Source of the DNA: Campylobacter concisus
GTDB lineage: Bacteria; Campylobacterota; Campylobacteria; Campylobacterales; Campylobacteraceae
Assembly (NCBI RefSeq): GCF_003048775.2
Contig: NZ_CP049272.1
Span: 372,001-436,000, forward strand
Direction of reading: 5' to 3'
Length of the DNA stretch: 64,000 nucleotides
The notes beneath the pieces were generated by a model. That model saw only the letters and a list, made by a program, of their open reading frames with translations, had not been told where the DNA came from and did no database searches. The position numbers were made by a program, and so were the translations under genes. Shown here one piece after another: positions 56,497-64,000 of this stretch (its first letter is position 1; every line of letters starts with the position of its first letter).

Positions 56497-57350
56497 TGAA
56501 GAAAATTTTTGCTCTTTTATTTTTTACATTTTGCTTTTGTTTTGCCATAAATTTTAATGAGCAGATAAATGACGAGGCTCAAATTTTCTCTAAAAATGAG
56601 AAAGCTGAGCTTTTAAGCTTGGTGCAAAATTACGAGCAAAATAGTACGACGCAAATTGCTATCGTGACTCTTAAATCACTAGAAAATAAAAGCATAGAAG
56701 AGATCTCTCTTGAGATAGCTAGAGGCTACAAGCTGGGACAAAAACAAAGCAGCAATGGAGTGCTTTTAATAATCGCTCCAAACGAGAGAAAAGTACGTAT
56801 AGAAGTTGGTTATGGACTTGAAGGCATGCTAACTGACGCTATATCAAGCCAGATCATAAATGATGTGATAGTGCCTAAATTTAAGCAAGGCGATATGGGT
56901 GGTGGCGTGATAGAGGGCATAAGAGCCATCATAAAAGTGGCTAGTGGGGAAGAATTTGAAAGTGCGAGTGATGATGAAGAGATACCTTTTGGAATAGTTG
57001 CCTTTTTTGCTGGCATGATCTCGTGTTTTATCTCTGGCTTTTTAGGTAAATTTTTTATGCGAGTTGGCTTTAGTGCGTGTTTTGCAGGGCTGATATCTAC
57101 GGTATTTGAGCAATTTTTTGGCGTGCAAAATTACTTCATTGTCTTTGCCATTGTGTTTGTAATATTTTTTATTATTTTAAAAAATGCCTTTAAAAAAAAT
57201 ACTCAAAGCAAAAATACATATAGTGGCTTCAGACGAGATAGATCAGACTCAAATGGTAGTGGCAGTGGCCATTCAAGCAGTTCAAGAGGTGGTGGCTTTA
57301 GTGGCGGCGGAGGCGGTTTTGGCGGAGGCGGAGCAAGTGGCAGCTGGTAA
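56493..57350 (+). CDS. TPM-domain (YgcG-like) membrane protein
   Basis: A 285-aa protein. The signal peptide is followed by the TPM phosphatase-like domain (INDEAQIFSKNEKAELLSLV, TTQIAIVTLKSL, GVLLIIAPNERKVRIEVGYG, GDMGGGVIEGIRAI). Two or three hydrophobic helices follow (FGIVAFFAGMISCFISGFL onward), then a Ser/Gly-rich tail ending GGGFGGGGASGSW. The start overlaps lemA. The tail composition is typical of the YgcG group. Confidence 0.9.
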   Translation: MMKKIFALLFFTFCFCFAINFNEQINDEAQIFSKNEKAELLSLVQNYEQNSTTQIAIVTLKSLENKSIEEISLEIARGYKLGQKQSSNGVLLIIAPNERKVRIEVGYGLEGMLTDAISSQIINDVIVPKFKQGDMGGGVIEGIRAIIKVASGEEFESASDDEEIPFGIVAFFAGMISCFISGFLGKFFMRVGFSACFAGLISTVFEQFFGVQNYFIVFAIVFVIFFIILKNAFKKNTQSKNTYSGFRRDRSDSNGSGSGHSSSSRGGGFSGGGGGFGGGGASGSW

Positions 57351-57415
57351 AATTTCATCAAAAATTAGCTTGTAAAGCTCAAATCTTTTAAAATATAAAA
57401 AAATTAGGAGCAAAG

Positions 57416-58096
57416 ATGCTAGCTGGTGAGCTGCTTAAAAGCCATTTTGCTAAATTTGATCTAGTGGCAGTGCTTAGTAAATTTTTAGAGCAAAGTCATT
57501 TTGATAAAGAAAAATTTGGCCTACTTAAACAAAATAACTTTAAAATTCTAGATAAAAATATAAAGCAAGAGATAGTTGGTACTACTGGTTTTAAAGAGTT
57601 TTTTGATAAGAAATTTCAGAGCTTTTTATGCGAGCTTATGCAAAGTAAAGTTTTAATTGTTTCTGGCAAAGAGTATAAATTTAGCGAGCTTGAAATTTAT
57701 ACTTGTTTTGACGCAAATACCTACAAAAGGCAGTGTGAGGCAGGAGAGATTTACTTTCATAACTTTGGCTTTGACATATCTTTTAAAAGCGAGCCATCGC
57801 TTTATGGTGGCGTTTTAGTAAGAAGCCTAAAGCCCTTAAACGGGCAAAATTTTATCTTTGGGCCAAGAAAATGTGCCTTGCATATCTTAAATAGCAAAAT
57901 GAGCAATTTAAACTTTGATCTAAAAGAGGCTGATTTTAGAAAAGATGAGATTACTTTTACGTCACGTATCAGATCATTTGGCGATGAAAACCAGCAAAAA
58001 AATGATTGCCTTAGAGCATTTACTGCCGAGTTTGAAAAAGCATTAGAGTTTGATGAAAATTATAAAAAGAGATTAAATGCCTATAAAAAGGGGTGA
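57416..58096 (+). CDS. Hypothetical protein, 226 aa
   Basis: A soluble protein with an AGGAG site before the ATG. The middle reads AGEIYFHNFGFDISFKSEPS then YGGVLVRSLKPLNGQNFIFG, which has a faint look of 3-methyladenine DNA glycosylases (the AVLIRALEPLEG block). Other family motifs are not evident, so I do not assign it. Its end overlaps the start of the broken phosphopantetheinyl transferase gene by 20 bases, which suggests it was once part of the same operon. Confidence 0.65.
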   Translation: MLAGELLKSHFAKFDLVAVLSKFLEQSHFDKEKFGLLKQNNFKILDKNIKQEIVGTTGFKEFFDKKFQSFLCELMQSKVLIVSGKEYKFSELEIYTCFDANTYKRQCEAGEIYFHNFGFDISFKSEPSLYGGVLVRSLKPLNGQNFIFGPRKCALHILNSKMSNLNFDLKEADFRKDEITFTSRIRSFGDENQQKNDCLRAFTAEFEKALEFDENYKKRLNAYKKG

Positions 58097-58340
58097 AATT
58101 CATCTACTTATCAGCTTTTGCAGTGAGAAATTTAGCCCAAAAATGCTAGATAAAAAAGATCGCAGAAGAGTAAAAAAATACCCAAATTTAATAAAACAAA
58201 ACTCATTTAAAATATCTCGCTACTTAAAATTTAAAGCAAAGATGCGAGGTAAAATCTGTCTTTCTCATAAAAAAATATCGCAGCTTTAGCCATTTCAAAA
58301 GAAAAGATCGGAGTCAAAGATTTAAAAAAGAAATTTTAGC
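58077..58340 (+). pseudogene. Truncated, frameshifted 4'-phosphopantetheinyl transferase
   Basis: The first frame (58077-58289) reads GEIHLLISFCSEKFSPKMLD, KKDRRRVKKY, ISRYLKFKAKMRGKICLSHK. A run of seven A (58268-58274) then breaks the frame. In the next frame the family motif continues as NIAALAISKEKIGV, corresponding to the SHS...V(A)ISKEKIGVDIE region of Sfp-type enzymes, followed by KDLKKKF and a stop. The catalytic C-terminal half is missing. The gene cannot make a working enzyme. Confidence 0.6.
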
Positions 58341-58350
58341 TCTAAAATCA

Positions 58351-58926
58351 ATGAAGGATTTTAAGAAATTTATGCTTGATGAAAATACAAGTGTGGCTTA
58401 CGCGAGTGGCTTTGTAAAAGGGGCGCAAAGTGATGAGGTGCTGAAGCGCCACAACGCTTTTAGCCTAAATTTTGCTGACTCGCTAAATGAGAGCCTAACT
58501 CAGGCAAAAGAGCTTGCTCTAAAGCTAAAAATAGCAGCGCTTGTGGTAGCATTTTTACTGCTTTGGGTTTATTTTAGTGCGATCATTTCGGTACTTGTGA
58601 TGGGTGTCATCATCTTTGGCGTGCTTCTTACGATCTTTATCTTTGCCGTTTTTGGCGTAAATTTAAGCATTTTTGGCGTCTTTGGGCTCATCCTTGCAAG
58701 CGCTGTGGGGATTGATTACATGATATTTGCGCTAAATGAGAGTCTTAGCGAAAAAGAGCGAATTTATGGGATATTTTGCGCATTTATCACGAGTTTTATC
58801 TCGTTTTTTACGCTATCTTTTAGTCAGACTGCCGCTCTTAGCGTATTTGGATTAAGCGTTAGCCTTTGCGTGCTGATATATGGGCTATGCGCTAGCGTTT
58901 TATCTTGTAAAAATATAAAAATTTAG
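58351..58926 (+). pseudogene. C-terminal fragment of an MMPL-type exporter
   Basis: The 191 aa visible correspond to the last membrane domain of an RND/MMPL lipid-type exporter: AALVVAFLLLWVYFSAIISV, GVFGLILASAVGIDYMIFALNESL (the GxxxDY segment), ERIYGIFCAFITSFISFFTLSFSQ, TAALSVFGLSVSLCVLIYGL. Full proteins of this type are about 700-800 aa, so roughly three quarters is missing. It begins directly where the transferase remnant ends, as if one deletion joined them. A terminator follows. Confidence 0.65.
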
Positions 58927-58938
58927 TTTGATTTTCAT

Positions 58939-58961
58939 GCCCCAAGTGGCTTGCTTGGGGC
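58939..58961. terminator. Bidirectional terminator before the pectate lyase gene
   Basis: GCCCCAAG and CTTGGGGC form an 8-bp stem around TGGCTTG, followed by TTT, between convergent genes. Confidence 0.8.
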
Positions 58962-58971
58962 TTTGGTGATA

Positions 58972-60222
58972 TTATTTTATGACGGCTAGTTTGCCTGTGC
59001 CTGCGTTTTGATTTACCTCGTTTTGGACGCTTGAGGCTTTGAGGAGCTCAAATTTATATGGAGGCTCAAATGGCGGCTTGGTTAGCTTTTCGCAAACGCT
59101 GCCTTTTTTTGAAAGGTCTATGTTGCCGCTTTCAAAAATGGTGCCTTTGTTACACTTGTAGCTTATCTTGACGCCATTTGTAAAGTAGTTGTTTTGAGCG
59201 TATATTAGTGAGCCAAAGCGCACGCCAATGGCGTATTTTTGGTCATAAAAGCCATCTTTTGAGTCATAAAAGTTGTTATAGACGTGCACCTTTGCATTGC
59301 GTGCCATAGGTAGGCGTTGTGCGCAGTTGTCAAAAACGTTATGAGCGACCGTTATAGTCCTTGTTTCGCTGCTGCCGTCAGAGTCTCTTGAGCCAATTAA
59401 CATCGTTTTGTCATGGTTTTCAAAGATGTTGTGCGAGATCGTGATAGCTGCACTGTCTCCCTTGATATCGCATAGTCCGTCATAGGTTTGCCATTTAGTA
59501 AGCTCTCCGCCTGCTAAATGCACATGACCAAGCTCGACCGTGTCCTTAAAATGGCAGTGATCTACCCAGATGTTTTTGCTTGATTCTATGCTGACGCCGT
59601 CATATTGCGCATTAAAGCCGTCATTTTTTTGTATATCTGGAAATGGATCAAAAGCATCTTCGATCTTCATATTGCGGATCGCGATATTTTGGACATTTTT
59701 TAACAAAAGCGAGCCGCCTTTTATGCCTGAGTTTTCGCCTAAGCCGATTATTGTGGTGTTACTAGCTACCGGCACTACGATGAGCTTTTTGTACTCGTTG
59801 GCTAAATTTTTGCGAAGCGCTGCTAACTTTGGATCTTGCGAACCGTCTAAATTTGCACGGCATGAGGTGCCGTAAGCCTGCATAAATTTGGCATAAGAGC
59901 TAAACTCGCCACCGCTAATCTCGCTTACAAATTTATCCAACCCCTCGCTCTTGCTATTTTGCGGGATATTACCTTCGCTAAGGTCTATGAGGCCATCCAC
60001 ATAGATTACGTAACCACCCATTTGAGCGTATTTTACGAGCTCTTGCCTATCTTTTACGACGACTTCTTTGCTCTCTTTGCCGGCGTATCCGCCAAAATTT
60101 TGCTCTGCTCCAACGCTAGCGTAACCAAAGGGCGAGTCGCTTGCTTTTATCTCGCCCGCTTGTGTCTCAGCACCAAATGCAAATAACGAAGAAACGGCTA
60201 GAAACAATATCTTTTTAAACAT
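58972..60222 (-). CDS. Secreted pectate lyase, polysaccharide lyase family 1
   Basis: A 416-aa exported protein with signal peptide MFKKILFLAVSSLFAFGAE. It has a parallel beta-helix with the PL1 motifs: YVIYVDGLIDLSEG, NTTIIGLGENSGIKGGSL, DGVSIESSKNIWVDHCHF (the WVDH motif), DGLCDIKGDSAAITISHN with Ca-binding Asp, DKTMLIGSRD, and RLPMARNAKVHVYNNFY (catalytic-side RxPxxR). This family cleaves polygalacturonate by beta-elimination. The length is normal and the gene looks intact. The substrate in a host-associated Campylobacter is unknown; it could be a host or bacterial uronate polymer. Confidence 0.85.
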   Translation of the reverse strand: MFKKILFLAVSSLFAFGAETQAGEIKASDSPFGYASVGAEQNFGGYAGKESKEVVVKDRQELVKYAQMGGYVIYVDGLIDLSEGNIPQNSKSEGLDKFVSEISGGEFSSYAKFMQAYGTSCRANLDGSQDPKLAALRKNLANEYKKLIVVPVASNTTIIGLGENSGIKGGSLLLKNVQNIAIRNMKIEDAFDPFPDIQKNDGFNAQYDGVSIESSKNIWVDHCHFKDTVELGHVHLAGGELTKWQTYDGLCDIKGDSAAITISHNIFENHDKTMLIGSRDSDGSSETRTITVAHNVFDNCAQRLPMARNAKVHVYNNFYDSKDGFYDQKYAIGVRFGSLIYAQNNYFTNGVKISYKCNKGTIFESGNIDLSKKGSVCEKLTKPPFEPPYKFELLKASSVQNEVNQNAGTGKLAVIK

Positions 60223-60344
60223 CTTTAGCCTCCCAAATTTGGCTTTTTATTTTTGATCTTCTGCTAGAAAATCGCTGCCGAATTTTATTTTGGCTCATTA
60301 AATTTAGCGTAAGACTTTTATAAATTTTTAGTAAAAGCGAAATT

Positions 60345-61442
60345 TTACGCGAAAAATATCTCGCTTTTTAGACGAAGTAGGCATAGATAGGCACTTAGCA
60401 CGCTTTGCTCTCTAACGTAGTTGCGCTCCCCTTTTAAAAGTAGCCTCTCAACCTCGATGTTGCCGTTTCTATCGCCAGCTGCGACATATACCGTGCCAAC
60501 TGGCTTGCTAGCTGTGCCACCACCTGGTCCTGTTATACCGCTAATAGCAAGCGCGAAGTCCGCATTTGTCGTGCTTAGCGTACCTTTTATCATCGCTTTT
60601 ACGCAAGGCTCGCTCACGGCTCCGTAAGTATCTAAAATCTCATCCTCAACGCCTAGCCACTCGTGTTTTATGTGGTTTGCATAAGTCACCAATGAGCCAT
60701 CAAAGCTAGCCGAGATGCCGCCATATCTTGCAAATTTAGCCGCCGCAAGCCCAGCCGTGCAAGACTCAGCAAATGAAATTTTAAGCCCCTTTTGCATGAG
60801 CTTTTTTGCTACAAATTTGATCACATCTTTTTGCGGGATAAATTTTTGCGAAAATAGCGTTTTTACACCTTGTAAAAAGCTCTCGATCTGACCAAATTTG
60901 TTGCTTTTTGCTCTTACTAGTATTAAATTTGGCAGGATCTGCGCAAGAGTGATATCGACCTCATAAGTTTTAGCAAGTGGCAGCATAAGGATCTTCGCGC
61001 TATCTGCGTCGATGTCTATTAGATGAAAGTAGCTAAAATCAGGCTCATACTCGGTGAGAAACTCGCCCAGTTCTTCATTTGGATTAGCTTTTATGAGATT
61101 TATCTGAGCGTTATTTAGGCTGGCTAAAAAGCTATTTTTAGAGTAGTCTAAGCTATCTTTAAGCGCAAGGGTCGTGCTATCTTTTAGCTCGAGCGAGCCC
61201 CCAGTTAGCGTCGCTACGATCTTTGCAGCGATGGCAAAATTTTCATCTGAGCCAAAAATGCTTACAAAGTCGTAATCTTTTGATAAATTTTCGATGATAA
61301 AAGGTAGCTCTTTGCTATTTTTGGGAGCAAAACTGACCACTCCAAGCTCGCCAAAATGATCCTCGTAACTTTGAAAAATGTAGTTTAGAAATTCTCTATT
61401 TATCTCAAGATCTTCGCCTATTATCAAGATACTTTGTCTCAT
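60345..61442 (-). CDS. cinA: CinA-family nicotinamide-nucleotide amidase
   Basis: A 365-aa protein. The C-terminal CinA domain (from about residue 205) has ISFAESCTAGLAAAKFA, GSLVTYANHIKHEWLGV, AVSEPCVKAMIKGTL and ALAISGITGPGGGTASKPVGTVYVA, with the amidase Ser in ESCTAG. It recycles NMN. The N-terminal MoCF-like part is shortened and diverged (SILIIGEDLEINREFLNYIF), as I know from epsilonproteobacteria. It is divergent from ileS. Confidence 0.88.
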   Translation of the reverse strand: MRQSILIIGEDLEINREFLNYIFQSYEDHFGELGVVSFAPKNSKELPFIIENLSKDYDFVSIFGSDENFAIAAKIVATLTGGSLELKDSTTLALKDSLDYSKNSFLASLNNAQINLIKANPNEELGEFLTEYEPDFSYFHLIDIDADSAKILMLPLAKTYEVDITLAQILPNLILVRAKSNKFGQIESFLQGVKTLFSQKFIPQKDVIKFVAKKLMQKGLKISFAESCTAGLAAAKFARYGGISASFDGSLVTYANHIKHEWLGVEDEILDTYGAVSEPCVKAMIKGTLSTTNADFALAISGITGPGGGTASKPVGTVYVAAGDRNGNIEVERLLLKGERNYVREQSVLSAYLCLLRLKSEIFFA

Positions 61443-61537
61443 TTTTAAGCTCCTTTTTTTGCCTCATTATACTATTTTTCAGTGTGATTTAACCAGCACA
61501 GGTGTAAAATTAGCAAATTTTAAAATCAAGGTAAAAA

Positions 61538-64000
61538 ATGGACTACAAAGAGACACTTTTACTCCCAGAGACAAATTTCCCGATGCGCGGAAATCTCCCA
61601 CAAAATGAACCGCAAAGACTAAAATCATGGTACGAAGAGCGCAAGGTTTATGAAAAAATGAAGAAAAATCGCCAAAATGCGGTTAAAAACTTCAACATCC
61701 ACGACGGCCCTCCGTATGCAAACGGCCACCTACACATCGGTCACGCGTTAAATAAAATTTTAAAAGATATCATCACAAAAACGCACTATTTTTGCGGTGA
61801 AAACGTCCGCTACGTGCCAGGCTGGGACTGCCACGGCTTACCTATCGAGCAGCAAGTCGAAGTAAAGCTTGGCGATAAGAAAAAAGAGCTTAGCAAGGTC
61901 GAGATCAGGGAGCTTTGCAGGCAGCACGCGAGAGAATTTATAGACATTCAGCGAAATGAATTTAAAAGCCTTGGCATCATCGGCGACTTTGAAAATCCAT
62001 ACATGACGATGAAATTTGAGTTTGAGGCTGACATCTACAAAGCGCTTTGCGAGATCGCTAAAAAAGGCCTTTTGGTTGAAAGAAGCAAGCCAGTTTATTG
62101 GAGCTGGGCGGCTAGATCGGCGCTAGCTGAAGCTGAGGTTGAGTACGAGGAGAAAGAGGACTACTCTATTTACGTAGCATTTGAGCTTGATGGCGACGCG
62201 CTAGAAAAGCTTGGCGTAAAAGAGGCAAGCGCTGTCATCTGGACGACCACGCCTTGGACACTTCCAGCAAATCAAGCCATAAGCCTAAAACCAGATGAAA
62301 TTTATGTGCTAACAGCTGAAAATTTGATCTTTGCAAAGCCACTACTTGAAAGCGTTGTGCAAAGCGGTCTAAGCAAGGGTGAGATCAAAAAAGAGTTTAA
62401 ATCAAGCCTGCTTGAAAACACTCACGCGATAAATCCACTAAACGGCAGAAAGTCGCGATTTTTACTAGGTGATCACGTTATGATGGATGGTGGTACTGGA
62501 CTTGTTCATACAGCTCCAGGACACGGCGAGGACGACTACTACGTCTGCTTGAAATATGGCTTTAGTGAAATTTTGATGCCAGTTGATGATGGCGGCTGCT
62601 ACGATGAGAGCCTAAAACATCACGGATTATTTAGAAGTGACGTGGTAGACGAGTTTGTAGGTATGCACATCTTTAAAGCAAATGAGAAAATTTTAGAGCT
62701 ACTTGGCAAAAATTTACTTAGCGTCTCTAAATTTAGACACTCTTATCCATTCTGCTGGAGAACGCATAAGCCTGTCATTTATAGAGCCACAAAGCAGTGG
62801 TTTATAGCTATGGATGAGGCAAAACTAGGCGGAAAAACGCTTAGACAAACAGCGCTAAAAGAGCTTGAAAAGGTTAAATTTTACCCAAGCGTTGGCGTAA
62901 AAAGAATAGGCTCAATGATAGAAAATCGCCCAGACTGGTGTATCTCTCGTCAGCGTGACTGGGGCGTGCCGATCGCATTTTTCAGAGATAAAGCGACAAA
63001 AGAAGTTATATTTGATAGTGAAATTTTAGACCACATCGTGTCTATCTTTAAAGAAAAAGGCGCTGATGCGTGGTGGGCGCTAAGCATAGACGAGCTTTTG
63101 CCAAAAGGCTCAAAATATAAGGCTGAAAATTTAGAAAAAGTGATGGACATCCTTGATGTTTGGTTTGATAGTGGCTCGACATGGCATGCGGTCTTGCAAA
63201 GCGACAACTACGACGCTGGCAAATACCCTTCAAGTATGTATCTAGAGGGCTCAGACCAGCACAGAGGCTGGTTCCAAAGTTCGCTTCTAGTAAGCACAGC
63301 TGTAAATTCTCACGCACCTTATGAAAGCATATTAACTCACGGCTTTACTGTCGATGCTAAGGGCGAGAAGATGAGCAAGAGTAAGGGCAACGTCATCGCT
63401 CCACAAGATGTGGCTAAGACTCACGGCGTGGAAATTTTACGCCTTTGGGTTGGCATGAGTGATTATTCAAGCGATTTAAAAATAAGCGAAGATATATTAA
63501 AACAAATCAGCGAGCAATACCGCAAAATTCGCAATACGATCCGCTTTTTACTAGCAAACGTAAATGACCTTGAGATCTTAAAAACGGATTTTAACATCCT
63601 TGATAAGTGGATCTTAGCACGCGCTAAAAAAGTCTTTGATGAGGCGAGCGCTTGCTTTAGAAACTACGACTTTTCAAAGGGTTTTAACATCCTTTTAAAT
63701 TTCCTATCAGCCGATCTTAGCGGCGTATATCTTGACGTTTGCAAAGATAGACTCTACTGCGACGCAAAAGATGCTCCAAGAAGAAGGTCGGCTCAAAGCG
63801 CAATGGCGATCATCACAAAAACACTACTTCCACTCATCGCTCCAACGCTTACTTACACCGTTGATGAGGTGATGGATTATGCTCCAAAGATCATCAAAGG
63901 CGAGGCAAAAGACGCGTTTGATCTAGTCTATGAGCCAATCAAATTTGATCTTAGCTTTGAAGATGAGCTGCTTTTTGCCAGCAGGGAGAAATTTAACGAG
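61538..64000 (+). CDS. ileS: Isoleucyl-tRNA synthetase (cut by window end)
   Basis: A class I synthetase; 821 codons are visible and the frame is open to the edge. HIGH motif: [20 protein letters not shown]. Editing domain: [27 protein letters not shown]. Catalytic: [44 protein letters not shown]. The anticodon-binding part follows. About 90-100 residues with the zinc-binding end should lie beyond the window. The ATG at 61538 has only a weak RBS-like AAGGT. Confidence 0.97.
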   Translation, partial: MDYKETLLLPETNFPMRGNLPQNEPQRLKSWYEERKVYEKMKKNRQNAVKNFNIHDGPPYANGHLHIGHALNKILKDIITKTHYFCGENVRYVPGWDCHGLPIEQQVEVKLGDKKKELSKVEIRELCRQHAREFIDIQRNEFKSLGIIGDFENPYMTMKFEFEADIYKALCEIAKKGLLVERSKPVYWSWAARSALAEAEVEYEEKEDYSIYVAFELDGDALEKLGVKEASAVIWTTTPWTLPANQAISLKPDEIYVLTAENLIFAKPLLESVVQSGLSKGEIKKEFKSSLLENTHAINPLNGRKSRFLLGDHVMMDGGTGLVHTAPGHGEDDYYVCLKYGFSEILMPVDDGGCYDESLKHHGLFRSDVVDEFVGMHIFKANEKILELLGKNLLSVSKFRHSYPFCWRTHKPVIYRATKQWFIAMDEAKLGGKTLRQTALKELEKVKFYPSVGVKRIGSMIENRPDWCISRQRDWGVPIAFFRDKATKEVIFDSEILDHIVSIFKEKGADAWWALSIDELLPKGSKYKAENLEKVMDILDVWFDSGSTWHAVLQSDNYDAGKYPSSMYLEGSDQHRGWFQSSLLVSTAVNSHAPYESILTHGFTVDAKGEKMSKSKGNVIAPQDVAKTHGVEILRLWVGMSDYSSDLKISEDILKQISEQYRKIRNTIRFLLANVNDLEILKTDFNILDKWILARAKKVFDEASACFRNYDFSKGFNILLNFLSADLSGVYLDVCKDRLYCDAKDAPRRRSAQSAMAIITKTLLPLIAPTLTYTVDEVMDYAPKIIKGEAKDAFDLVYEPIKFDLSFEDELLFASREKFNE

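Noticed and set aside
57416-58096. 3-methyladenine DNA glycosylase
   Set aside because: Only one short block resembles the family; the usual catalytic and DNA-binding motifs were not found, so it stays hypothetical.

Overview
The window reads as a low-GC epsilonproteobacterial (Campylobacterota) chromosome. It most resembles a Campylobacter of the concisus/curvus/showae type. I base this on codon use rich in AAA and TTT, AGGAG-type ribosome sites, the futalosine-pathway gene mqnA, a Sec-containing periplasmic formate dehydrogenase with selA/selB, the P19/FTR1 iron-uptake cluster, and the gene order pflB-serS-trpS-aroK-der, which I know from C. jejuni. The species call is an inference from gene content; I could not run a search.

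Layout. 1-813: the end of an unknown gene and mqnA. 855-1250: a broken Met-rich membrane protein gene. 1278-11816: a formate dehydrogenase/selenium block, with a TorD-like chaperone and a polyferredoxin on the minus strand, then selA-selB, a thiol-disulfide protein, a small Tat protein, fdhA (read through a UGA with a visible SECIS hairpin) and fdhB on the plus strand. 12084-20179: an iron-uptake operon made of FTR1 permease, P19, a DUF2318/YHS membrane protein, two FtsX/MacB-type permeases, an ATPase, a thioredoxin lipoprotein and a TraT-like lipoprotein. 20210-21462: a frameshifted DUF2920 gene. 21524-28980 (minus): pflB, serS, a small membrane protein, trpS, a repeat-rich spacer, aroK and der. 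29130-33035 (plus): an EamA transporter, kdsA, a pair of SMR transporters, ribH, nusB and pyrF. About 30.1-31.96 kb is strikingly GC-rich, which looks like an imported segment.

33582-50290 is an integrated mobile element in the 3' end of tRNA-Ser(GCT). It is bounded by an 18-bp perfect direct repeat and by paired integrase-arm-like repeats. It carries two tyrosine recombinases, a VirD4/TraG-like ATPase directly coupled to a ClpP-like protease, a MobV-like relaxase, a phage-type repressor and a Gp49/XRE toxin-antitoxin pair. Its cargo is McrBC restriction, two DUF1566 proteins showing gene conversion, a TM2 protein, and an unrecognised secreted/cytosolic protein pair. There are no VirB4 or other mating-pore genes, so it looks like an integrative mobilizable element that would need a helper.

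50786-55803: a LapA-like, type-I-secreted repeat adhesin split by a frameshift just after its retention module. 55903-57350: LemA and a TPM-domain protein. 57416-58926: an unknown protein, then a decayed phosphopantetheinyl transferase joined to the C-terminal end of an MMPL-type exporter, probably the scar of a lost lipid/polyene-type biosynthetic cluster. 58972-60222: a secreted family-1 pectate lyase, unexpected in this genus. 60345-61442: cinA. 61538 to the window end: ileS, cut by the edge.
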